Positions 25,299-32,942 of a stretch of 64,000 nucleotides of DNA are shown here, piece after piece. The first letter of the stretch is position 1, and each line of letters starts with the position of its first letter. The stretch lies in assembly GCA_902791235.1 (NCBI GenBank), contig CADAUV010000001.1:47061-111060 (forward strand). Direction: 5' to 3'. A program made the position numbers and the translations under genes. The notes beneath the pieces are model-generated. The model had not been told where the DNA came from, did no database searches, and worked only from the letters and a program-made list of their open reading frames with translations. The stretch is from Oscillospiraceae bacterium (lineage in GTDB: Bacteria; Bacillota; Clostridia; Oscillospirales; Acutalibacteraceae).

Positions 25299-26741
25299 AT
25301 GGCGATTACATCAAAAGAAAGCATTTTAAAAGTATTAAATGCTTATAATCCATGGTGGAAAACTGGAACAACTAATCCAACATTAACTAAAACATACAAA
25401 CGATTTGCATATTATGATGCGATGAATAAATTGGATAATACCGACATTAGAAGAACCGTTGTTCTAACTGGAACAAGACGTGTCGGCAAAACAACAATAC
25501 AATATCAGATGATTGATGAGTTGTTAAAAAGAGGTATTCCTGCAAGGAAGATACTGTTTGTATCTTTAGACCATCCAATGTTAAAGTTAAGCGCTTTTGA
25601 TGATGTGTTGGAATGCTATCATGAGAATATTTATGCAGATAATGATGTTTATTACTTTTTCGATGAAATTCAATATGCACAGGATTGGGACAGATGGCTG
25701 AAAACTATATACGATATGAATCCTGAAACAAAAATTGTTGCAACGGGTTCGGCAAGTCCTGCGTTGATGAAGGGTAGCACAGAAAGTGGGGCTGGCAGAT
25801 GGTCTGTTATTAGTGTTCCCACTTTGTCATTTTACGAGTATTGCGAATTAATAGGTGTTAACAAACCGGATTTTGATAACAAACTTAAAATAACGTCATT
25901 TTTATATATGAGCAGACAAGAACAAACAAACACTATGCTGAAACTGTCTGATATACAAAAGCATTTTAATCGCTATTTGCAGGTCGGCGGCTTCCCTGAA
26001 CTTGCATTATCTGATAATGATGTAATGGCGCAACAAGTAATGAGAGAAGATGTAGTTGACAAAGTTCTTAAAAGGGACTTGCCATCGCTTTATAATATTA
26101 GAAATTCTACTGAACTAGAAAGAATTTTCCTATATCTGTGCAATGTGTCTTCTGAAGTTGTATCTATTGATGCGTTGGCAAAGGAACTTAATGGTGTTTC
26201 AAGACCGACGGTTGAAAACTATATTCGCTATTTAGAAAGTGCAAATCTAATTTATCAAAGTTGGCCGGTAAATATGGCTGGTAAAAAAGTACTGAAGGCA
26301 AAACCCAAGATTTATATTGCAGACGCCGCAATTAGAAACGCTGTGTTAATGGATGACGATATGCTGACAAATCCAACTGAAATGGGTAAGATTGTTGAAA
26401 CAGCAGTATACAAACATTTAGCATCATTCTATTACCAGAAGTCAACTTCAGTTGGTTACTACAGAGGTGGAAAGAAAGATAAAGAAATAGATGTTGTTGT
26501 AGAATATCCCAATACAAACAACTTGCTTGTTGAAGTTAAATACAGAGAAGAAGCTCCAGTTCCAGACGATAGTGCAATTTGTGAACTTTGCTCAAAAGCA
26601 TCTGCAGCAATTATAGTTACAAAAAGACCTGATGATTATGGAATTCATAATGCACCAGATGGCACAAAAATGATAAGAATTCCTGCCTATGCGTTTTTGT
26701 ATTTGTTAGGACATGCAGAGAAATCTGGCTTCAATGTATAG
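25299..26741 (+). CDS. AAA_14/DUF4143 ATPase with PD-(D/E)XK-like C-terminus
   Basis: 480 residues. Walker A TGTRRVGKTT (about residues 56-65) and Walker B YYFFDEIQYAQDW (about 116-128) define the archaeal-like AAA_14 group. A central winged-helix-like part (LAKELNGVSRPTVENYIRYLESANLI) leads to DUF4143. The C-terminus has E-T-A-V, then YRGGKKDKEIDVVVE and LLVEVKYRE, matching a PD-(D/E)XK nuclease-like core. The function of the family is unsettled; it is frequent in accessory DNA. AT-rich, with its own promoter, last cargo gene before the right attachment core. Confidence 0.85.
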   Translation: MAITSKESILKVLNAYNPWWKTGTTNPTLTKTYKRFAYYDAMNKLDNTDIRRTVVLTGTRRVGKTTIQYQMIDELLKRGIPARKILFVSLDHPMLKLSAFDDVLECYHENIYADNDVYYFFDEIQYAQDWDRWLKTIYDMNPETKIVATGSASPALMKGSTESGAGRWSVISVPTLSFYEYCELIGVNKPDFDNKLKITSFLYMSRQEQTNTMLKLSDIQKHFNRYLQVGGFPELALSDNDVMAQQVMREDVVDKVLKRDLPSLYNIRNSTELERIFLYLCNVSSEVVSIDALAKELNGVSRPTVENYIRYLESANLIYQSWPVNMAGKKVLKAKPKIYIADAAIRNAVLMDDDMLTNPTEMGKIVETAVYKHLASFYYQKSTSVGYYRGGKKDKEIDVVVEYPNTNNLLVEVKYREEAPVPDDSAICELCSKASAAIIVTKRPDDYGIHNAPDGTKMIRIPAYAFLYLLGHAEKSGFNV

Positions 26742-26897
26742 AACTAGTTGAACATTTCTATGACAAGAGTCATAATAGTGGCAACAATATGGCAACAGAA
26801 AATTTTGCAGCCTATGTGGATAGGATAATGCAAATAATCAGGATAACTGAAGCAATATTACCCTTACAAAATTGTTAAGGTTTTAAGTTTCAGAGTA
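26742..26897. other. Right end of the element, non-coding
   Basis: No gene. Contains GGCAAC at 26780 and 26791 (11-base spacing), the same paired repeat seen at the left end, as expected for arm sites on both ends of an integrative element. Confidence 0.6.
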
Positions 26898-26910
26898 GAG
26901 TGGGAGTAAT
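26898..26910 (+). other. Right attachment core (attR), junction with a second element end
   Basis: GAGTGGGAGTAAT matches the guaA-end core at 6968-6980 with one change. It is followed at once by a second copy of the element's left-end block, so this core is also the left core of an older neighbouring element. Confidence 0.72.
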
Positions 26911-27001
26911 TGCTTTTGGCAACAAAATGGCAACACGAGTGAATTATCCTAATAAAACATAACAAAAGGCTAATTGATTTTCTGTAATCAATTAGCCTTT
27001 T
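26909..27001. repeat. Element left-end block, copy 2
   Basis: Near-identical to 7031-7123: GGCAAC at 26918 and 26929, then the AAAAGGCTAATTGATT / AATCAATTAGCCTTTT terminator at 26964-27001, which here terminates the leftward GmrSD-like gene. Confidence 0.88.
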
Positions 27002-27012
27002 TAGTATTGAAA

Positions 27013-28757
27013 TTAATTAAACGACCATCTTTGCATTGCAAAGTCAATAATATGTTTGTGTCTCTTTTCAATCGAATGAGAATCCCAAATCGGATTGTTG
27101 TTGTCTTCAACAAAATCTTTAATCTCAGATTGTTGTCTCAATAATGGGTTTTCACAATAAGATTGAAGTTTATCGTTAAAAGGTTTATTTCCAATTGAAG
27201 AATTGTGAGATTGTGATATTAACATTAAATTACCTAATTTATTGATATATTTTTCTCTAAACTCTTCAGAATAGAAGCCTGTTTCGTTAATCTCATATCC
27301 GGATTCTACTTTTTCGTTTGGCTCTGTTTGTGGAGAAATGTGTTCAATGCTTTCACGGTCTATCTTTACAGTACTTTTTACGATATAGCCTTTTCGTTGC
27401 AAGTGTTGTTCATATTCCCACAAAAGATAATTAACCATACCGTTTTTATACATATTCCCATTGAGTATATTTAAGAAATTTGTGTCTCCCCAATAGTAGG
27501 CCTCCTTCATTTTTATTTGTGTTTCTTTTGCTAACGAATCGACATCGCCTTCAAAATCTTTTATTAAATCGTTAAGCCTACTACGAATATCAGCGCGACT
27601 ATTAATGAGTTTATATCGAAAACTTAATACTTCCATTAATTTAAATAGTTTTGGCAATGACTCTCGTTTATTAGCGCCTTTTATAAGGAAAGGATAAACA
27701 AAATAAGGAATGTTTAAACGTTTAAGTTTATCCAAACTATCGTTTTTCATGTTTAGAATGAGTTGAATTCCAGAAAAGCTATTATAAAGACTAACAGAAT
27801 AATTTTTTATCCAATCAACCTTTTCTTCAACAGGTACCGTTTTGAATTCATCAAAAATATCATTTAGGTTTCTGTAACTGAAATGCCTTTTGCTATATGC
27901 ATATGAGTGATAAATCAGTACATTATCTTCATTTACATTGCCAACCAAGCCCTCATCATTATCTCCCAATCGCAATGAAAGCTGATTTACAATGTTGTAA
28001 ATAGGATTAAACTGATTAGATACATATTCTATATTTGATTCTGTTTCGTCTGGCTCACTATAAATATAAAGCTGATACATAAGAAAAGATTTCAATTTCT
28101 CTAAATTAGTTAAATCTTTTCCTCGGTTGTTTTGAAGTTCAAACATTAAGGCAGACTCTTTTTTACCAGTTAATTCAATATGGTTTATCATTGAACTTTT
28201 TAAGGTTTTAAATATGGCTAAAAGATTGTCATCGCTTTGTTTTGAAAGTTCTGAAAAAAATACTTCTTTGCCGCAAGCATACGCTTTTGAGATGGAGTTA
28301 TGCAATTGTACTCGTTTTGATTCTCAATAATAATTGTGTCAAAACAAGCACGGTCATAGTTTGTTGGACGAAGTTTAATAATGCCGTGACTTTTTAGGTA
28401 CATGTCTTCTTCGTCTTCCACTATTATCTCTTCATCTTCGCTAATAACAAATCTACTTCCACTTTTTATTCTTTCGTTTAGTACATTTAACATTGCTCTC
28501 ATAAAAATAGAAATCGTAGTAATTCTCTGTTGACCATCTATTATTTCATATTTCCTTCCTTCTGAAACTGTTTCAAGCAAAATGTTTCCATAACAATATG
28601 GGTTATTATTATCGCTATTTCTGTGTTCAAAAAGATCGTCCAAAAAAGTCTTTGTTTGGATTGCTTCCCAAGAATACGCTCTTTGATATGCAGGTATTGT
28701 ATATTGTATTTTTTGATGTCCAAAAAAACTTTCAACTGTTTCTGGTACAAACTTCAT
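27013..28757 (-). pseudogene. GmrSD-like (DUF262-DUF1524) protein, frameshifted
   Basis: Two overlapping frames (28218-28757, then 27013-28305) together make one protein of about 580 residues. The N-terminal part has the DUF262/ParB-like motif YEIIDGQQRITTIS; the C-terminal part has DUF1524 HNH-like motifs SIEHISPQ and LGNLMLISQSHNS. This is the domain order of GmrSD-type modification-dependent (type IV) restriction enzymes. The frame breaks at a run of seven A (28254-28260 on the plus strand); one more A would restore it. It could be an inactive gene, a phase-variable one, or an assembly error. Its ends carry CCTTTT repeats and it separates the element terminator from a repressor gene remnant. 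Confidence 0.85.
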
Positions 28758-28770
28758 TATATACAGGCTC

Positions 28771-28830
28771 CTTTTCTCTTTATTTCTTTTTCTTAATGAT
28801 TCTTATTGTATTTTGCAACAAGCATCGCTT
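28771..28830 (-). pseudogene. Remnant of a second XRE repressor gene (3' end)
   Basis: The sequence after CCTTTT (28770-28775) matches the 3' end of the XRE gene at 7124-7183 at about 56 of 60 positions, with a one-base insertion; the match stops near AAGCAT-CGCT. The rest of that gene and element is missing. Confidence 0.8.
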
Positions 28831-28839
28831 TCTTGATTT

Positions 28840-29103
28840 TTATTTATCTTTATGCGAATAGGGGTTTTTGTTTTCTTTTGGCATTTCGGGTGAATTCGCG
28901 CCCCAGCGGGCAAAGACGATAACGCAGTAGCGTATTATTCCGACTAAAAGCCATACGGCGAGCGTTGCCCAGAACCAGTAAAGCGGAAGCCCTGTTACAA
29001 AATGCAGTATGAGTGTCAGCCACATCGGAACGGAGCAAAGCCAAGAGCTGAGCCTGAAGAAAAGTGAAATAGTCAATCCGAATAAAAAATCTGTTATTTT
29101 CAT
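28840..29103 (-). CDS. Small hypothetical membrane protein
   Basis: 87 residues with two hydrophobic segments (WLTLILHFVTGLPLYWFWATL and LAVWLLVGIIRYCVIVFA) and a charged C-terminal tail (PKENKNPYSHKDK). AAAGGACT precedes the ATG. No family recognised. GC content is back to the chromosomal level, so it probably marks the far side of the insertion region. Confidence 0.65.
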   Translation of the reverse strand: MKITDFLFGLTISLFFRLSSWLCSVPMWLTLILHFVTGLPLYWFWATLAVWLLVGIIRYCVIVFARWGANSPEMPKENKNPYSHKDK

Positions 29104-29163
29104 ATAATCAGTCCTTTTGTTTATTCTAACATATACAGCCGATTATCTCAATATATAAAAAAC

Positions 29164-29198
29164 AAAGCCGAGTTACGCGTTTGTCGTTACTCGGCTTT
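29164..29198 (-). terminator. Terminator of the tiny minus-strand gene
   Basis: AAAGCCGAGT / ACTCGGCTTT stem; on the minus strand it is followed by GTTTTTTATA. Confidence 0.75.
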
Positions 29199-29215
29199 GC
29201 TATCTTTTTGCGTCC

Positions 29216-29302
29216 TTATTTCTCATCGATTCTCTTGCATGCAACATAAGCAGGGTCAACCATAGCGAGAATGTCAGCGCACTTCATCACAATCTTGAAC
29301 AT
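29216..29302 (-). CDS. Tiny ORF, 28 residues, own promoter and terminator
   Basis: Starts at the ATG on the minus strand (29302) with an AGGAAG site eight bases away and ends at TAA (29216). The peptide begins MFKIVMKCADILAMVDP and ends CKRIDEK. A strong promoter lies upstream (29386-29413) and a terminator downstream (29164-29198), giving a transcript of about 220 bases. No homologue recognised. It could encode a small protein, or the RNA itself could be the product. Confidence 0.5.
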   Translation of the reverse strand: MFKIVMKCADILAMVDPAYVACKRIDEK

Positions 29303-29385
29303 TTGCACAACTTCCTTTCATTTTTATTAACACACCGACGCCCTTTTGCGAACCGCTGTGAACGCCTTTCCCATGTGTCGCCCAC

Positions 29386-29413
29386 ATTATAGTCCAAAGC
29401 GCGAAAAAGTCAA
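29386..29413 (-). promoter_or_regulatory. Promoter of the tiny minus-strand gene
   Basis: On the minus strand TTGACT (29413-29408), 16-base spacer, TATAAT (29391-29386). The 5' leader before the ORF would be about 75 bases. Confidence 0.7.
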
Positions 29414-29581
29414 TACCTTTTTTTACGAGTTTATAATTTGTTAATAATTCAAAATGCCCGATATTTGTGCAAGTCGACTAAATAGACATATGTTTTGAAA
29501 GAGTTAATTATATTTTGTTAGTGCAAATTGTACAAGAAACGGCATATTTTTCATTACAAAGAAAGCGGAAAATTATTGATA

Positions 29582-29610
29582 TTGCAGGGAATATTTATTT
29601 TTGTTATAAT
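29582..29610 (+). promoter_or_regulatory. Promoter of apbE, apparently leaderless
   Basis: TTGCAG (29582-29587), 17-base spacer, TATAAT (29605-29610). The ATG of apbE is at 29617, seven bases after the -10 box and at the predicted start point; no ribosome binding site is visible. Confidence 0.55.
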
Positions 29611-29616
29611 ATTATT

Positions 29617-30648
29617 ATGAAAAGAATTATATCAGTTTTTTTAATTATAGCGACGCTTCTGTCCCTGAGCGCTTGTTCGCAGGGCGAAAAAAGGTATGAA
29701 AAAAGCTTTATCGACCTGTTTGATACCGCGTCAACGCTCATTGCATATGATGTCAGTCAGGAGAGCTTTGACGAGCATTTTGCGCAGCTTCACGAAAAGC
29801 TTGAGGAGTACAACAGGCTGTTTGACATCTATCATGATTACGACGGGATAAACAATATAAAAACTCTTAACGATACCGCAGGAACAGAGCCTGTTGAAGT
29901 TGACGAAAGGATAATCGACCTTCTCCTCTACGGCAAGGAGGTTTACAGGCTCAGCGGCGGCAATACGAATATCTGCTTCGGCGCTGTGCTTGAAATCTGG
30001 CACGATTACAGGGAAAAGGGGATTAACGACCCTGACAGCGCGGAGCTGCCAGAGTATGAAAATCTCCTTGAGGCAAGCGGGCATACCGATATTGACGACC
30101 TTGTGATAAACGAGGAGGACGGCACGGTTTATTTTGCCGACGGGTATCTGAAGCTCGATGTCGGGGCGATTGCAAAGGGATATGCCTGCCGTGAGGTCTG
30201 TAAGTGGGCGAAGGAAAATTTGTGGCAGAGCTTTGCGTTAAGCCTCGGCGGTAATGTTTACACTGCAGGTCTCAAGGAGGACGGCGAGAGGTGGAATATC
30301 TCCGTTGAGAATCCCGACACCTCCTCGCAGGAGGCGCTTTGCACCGTGCGCGTGAGCGGTTTAAGCGTTGTTACAAGCGGCGACTATCAGCGTTACTACA
30401 CGGTTGAGGGCAGGAATTACTGCCATATTATCAACACTGAAACTTTAATGCCGAGCGAATATTTTTCGGGAATAACGGTTATCTGTGAGGATTCGGCGCT
30501 TGCCGACGCACTTTCGACAACACTGTTTAATATGCCGTATGATGACGGGCGTGAGCTTGTGGAAGGCCTTGACGGCGTTGAAGCGCTTTGGTGCGACAAG
30601 GAATACAAGCAGTATTACAGCTCAGGATTTGAGGAATTTATAAATTGA
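29617..30648 (+). CDS. apbE: FAD:protein FMN transferase (ApbE family lipoprotein)
   Basis: 343 residues from the ATG at 29617, which opens a lipoprotein signal (IIATLLSLSACSQ). An earlier in-frame TTG would put 34 residues ahead of the signal and is unlikely. The catalytic and FAD-binding pattern of the family is present: LDVGAIAKGYA, ALSLGGNVY, VVTSGDYQRYY, and the metal-site segment DSALADALSTTLFN. It attaches FMN to a threonine of extracytoplasmic flavoproteins. It overlaps the NusG_II protein gene by four bases and leads an operon with a Gx transporter. Confidence 0.93.
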   Translation: MKRIISVFLIIATLLSLSACSQGEKRYEKSFIDLFDTASTLIAYDVSQESFDEHFAQLHEKLEEYNRLFDIYHDYDGINNIKTLNDTAGTEPVEVDERIIDLLLYGKEVYRLSGGNTNICFGAVLEIWHDYREKGINDPDSAELPEYENLLEASGHTDIDDLVINEEDGTVYFADGYLKLDVGAIAKGYACREVCKWAKENLWQSFALSLGGNVYTAGLKEDGERWNISVENPDTSSQEALCTVRVSGLSVVTSGDYQRYYTVEGRNYCHIINTETLMPSEYFSGITVICEDSALADALSTTLFNMPYDDGRELVEGLDGVEALWCDKEYKQYYSSGFEEFIN

Positions 30649-31001
30649 AAAAAGCGGATTTTATTTTAATCGGCGCAGTGCTTGCTGTTGTATGCGCGCT
30701 GCTGTTAATCCTGTATCTGCCGAAAAACAATGTCGGCGCATATGTTAAAATCGAGATTGACGGCAGGCAGGTGCAGACTCTTCCGCTTGATGAGAACACA
30801 AGCTATGATATAAGCACGGCGCTTGGTAAAAACACGCTTGTCATTGAGGACGGTTACGCATTTATGAGCGAGGCTGACTGCCCTGACGGGATTTGTGTTA
30901 AGCACAGAAAAATAAATAAGAACGGGGAAAGCATAATCTGCCTGCCTCACAAGGTTGTTGTAAGCGTTGTGAGCGCTGAGAATTCGGAGGTGGATTTATG
31001 A
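30645..31001 (+). CDS. NusG domain II-containing membrane-anchored protein
   Basis: 118 residues, TTG start overlapping the apbE stop. One N-terminal transmembrane segment (FILIGAVLAVVCALLLILYL) is followed by an extracellular NusG_II-type beta domain with VKIEIDGRQVQTLPL and a cysteine motif CPDGICVKHRKIN...ICLPHKV. The same pair, NusG_II protein followed by a Gx transporter, occurs near apbE in Firmicutes, and I recall the similar EetA/EetB pair of flavin-based extracellular electron transfer; that link is from memory. Confidence 0.88.
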   Translation: MKKADFILIGAVLAVVCALLLILYLPKNNVGAYVKIEIDGRQVQTLPLDENTSYDISTALGKNTLVIEDGYAFMSEADCPDGICVKHRKINKNGESIICLPHKVVVSVVSAENSEVDL

Positions 31002-31501
31002 GCAAGGTTAAAAGAATTGCGCTTTTCGGTATGCTCACGGCGCTTGCCTTTACTCTGAGCTATCTTGAAACGCTCATCCCCGTAAGCGTGGGCGTTCCCG
31101 GCGTTAAGCTCGGCCTTGCGAATCTCGTGGTGGTTATGGCGCTTTATACGCTGTCGCCGTTTGAGGCGTTTGCGCTTTCGTTTGTAAGGGTGCTTCTTGC
31201 GGCGCTGACCTTCGGTAATGCTTATTCCGTGCTTTACAGCCTTGCAGGCTCGCTTCTGAGCTTTTTGGTGATGTGGGCTGTGAAGAAGAGCAAGCTCAGC
31301 ATTGTCGGCGTAAGTATGCTCGGCGGAGTGTGCCACAATATTGCTCAGATTGCGGTTGCCGCGGTTGTTATGAGCACGGTGAGAATTGTCTACTATCTAC
31401 CGATACTTCTTGTTTCGGGGCTTGTTACGGGCTTTCTTACAGGTGTTTTATCAAAGTCGGTATGTGAGAGAATTAAAAAAACGGACAGGAGAGAATTATG
31501 A
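30998..31501 (+). CDS. Gx transporter family protein (formerly HepSI-like)
   Basis: 167 residues, almost entirely hydrophobic, with about five membrane segments and glycine-rich turns (VPGVKLGLANLVVVMALY, SMLGGVCHNIAQI). This matches the ECF-like Gx transporter family once misnamed heptaprenyl diphosphate synthase component I. It overlaps both neighbours by four bases, so translation is coupled. A role with ApbE in flavin or quinone export for extracytoplasmic redox proteins is plausible but unproven. Confidence 0.88.
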   Translation: MSKVKRIALFGMLTALAFTLSYLETLIPVSVGVPGVKLGLANLVVVMALYTLSPFEAFALSFVRVLLAALTFGNAYSVLYSLAGSLLSFLVMWAVKKSKLSIVGVSMLGGVCHNIAQIAVAAVVMSTVRIVYYLPILLVSGLVTGFLTGVLSKSVCERIKKTDRREL

Positions 31502-32850
31502 AAAGGATTATAAGTATATTTCTTGTATTAGCAGTTTTTGCGGGTATAAATATTACCGCCTTCGCTGCGGAAACGCCTGTTAAAAGCATTACCTTTATAC
31601 CTGTTGACGGGGATACCACTCTTGTTGAAAACTGGGACGGTTACTGGACCTATGAGGATAATCTCAAACAGGAGGGCAGGTATTTCTGTTACGATGTATC
31701 AAAGGTTATTTATAAAACAGGCAATGTTATAAGAGTTGAGTATATAAACGGCAGAAGCGTTGATTACACCTACGGCGAATGTGAGGTGTACGACGAGGAG
31801 TGGGATGAAACCTATACCGAAATCGGTTATTTTGACGGGGACGGAAACAGGCTTGATGTCAGCTATGACGCCGAGCAGAGTTATTCTCACTGGTATATTG
31901 ACAGCGCCGTTAACAGGAACGGCGGCTATACCTTCAGGATAGCTGTCGGCACAAAGACCGTATCGGTCAAGTCGAAAATTGTTGAAAGCCCCGTGGCTTC
32001 GCTTGAGTTAATTTCCGACGGACTGAGCGTTAAGGAAAACGAGGGCGGTTATATACTCTGGGATTATGTTAAGGGCGATACTTACGCAAGGCCTTTTTAT
32101 AATTACTCGGTTAACGATATAGTTTTAAAAGAGGGCAACTCTCTCAGGGTCAGTTACAAGGACAATACCTCGGAGGTGTTTACCGTAAAGGATATCGGCG
32201 GTTACGGCTGGTATAACTTTGTAAACGGTAACGGCGAGGAGCAGAATGTCCTTATTCAGTCGGACCAGCAGAGTAGCCCGTGGTATCCCGGGGGCGAAAA
32301 TTATGTTGTTCTGATTTATTACGGCGCACAGCTAAGCGTGCCTGTGAGCGTGGAGCCCATGCAGTCAAGGTGGTATAAGGACGGCGATATCTGGTATTAT
32401 TTTGAAAACGGCAGAGGTGTAACGGGCTGGCGTCAGATTAAGAATGTATGGTACTATTTTGACGAGCTCGGCCAGATGAAAACAGGCTGGGCGAAGGTAA
32501 AGAATGTATGGTATTATATGAACGCCTCGGGCGCAATGCAGACAGGCTGGAAAAGGATTTCGGGCAAGTGGTATTACCTTAAACCGTCGGGCGCAATGCA
32601 GACGGGTTGGCTCAAGCAAAACGGAAAATGGTATTATCTCGGCACGGACGGCGGAATGCGCGTCGGCTGGGGCAAGGCAGGCGGACAGTGGTATTACTTC
32701 AACTCCTCGGGCGTTATGCAGACTGGCTGGCTTAAACTTTCGGGTAAGTGGTATTATCTTGAAAGCAACGGAAGAATGATAACGGGTCCGTGGCGCATTA
32801 AGGGAAAAATGTATTATTTCAATAATTCGGGAGTATGCACAAATCCGTAA
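31498..32850 (+). CDS. Secreted protein with cell-wall-binding repeats
   Basis: 450 residues; signal peptide (ISIFLVLAVFAGINITAFAAE). Residues 25-280 hold two similar beta-rich segments (VKSITFIPVDGDTTLVENWDGYW and VASLELISDGLSVKENEGGY) of unknown type. The C-terminal 170 residues are about eight tandem W-x-K-x2-x2-WYYF...G-x-M-x-TGW repeats of the choline/cell-wall-binding (CW_binding_1) family. No catalytic domain seen. Its ATG overlaps the transporter stop, so it seems to be the last gene of the apbE operon, an unusual pairing. Confidence 0.9.
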   Translation: MKRIISIFLVLAVFAGINITAFAAETPVKSITFIPVDGDTTLVENWDGYWTYEDNLKQEGRYFCYDVSKVIYKTGNVIRVEYINGRSVDYTYGECEVYDEEWDETYTEIGYFDGDGNRLDVSYDAEQSYSHWYIDSAVNRNGGYTFRIAVGTKTVSVKSKIVESPVASLELISDGLSVKENEGGYILWDYVKGDTYARPFYNYSVNDIVLKEGNSLRVSYKDNTSEVFTVKDIGGYGWYNFVNGNGEEQNVLIQSDQQSSPWYPGGENYVVLIYYGAQLSVPVSVEPMQSRWYKDGDIWYYFENGRGVTGWRQIKNVWYYFDELGQMKTGWAKVKNVWYYMNASGAMQTGWKRISGKWYYLKPSGAMQTGWLKQNGKWYYLGTDGGMRVGWGKAGGQWYYFNSSGVMQTGWLKLSGKWYYLESNGRMITGPWRIKGKMYYFNNSGVCTNP

Positions 32851-32855
32851 ACCGC

Positions 32856-32884
32856 TTTACATAGTTTATCAAATATGTTAATAT
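32856..32884 (+). promoter_or_regulatory. Promoter of the second cell-wall-binding protein
   Basis: TTTACA (32856-32861), 17-base spacer, TAATAT (32879-32884). Confidence 0.55.
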
Positions 32885-32942
32885 AGAAAGAGATAATAAA
32901 CATCGGTTCTGTTTTTATCTATTTTTTAAAGGAGACGATATA

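Noticed and set aside
27013-28757. Two separate genes
   Set aside because: The halves are the two domains of one known protein type and are joined by a single-base slip in a run of A.
32370-32840. CRISPR-like or satellite DNA repeat
   Set aside because: The periodicity is about 60 bases and in frame; it encodes the cell-wall-binding protein repeats.
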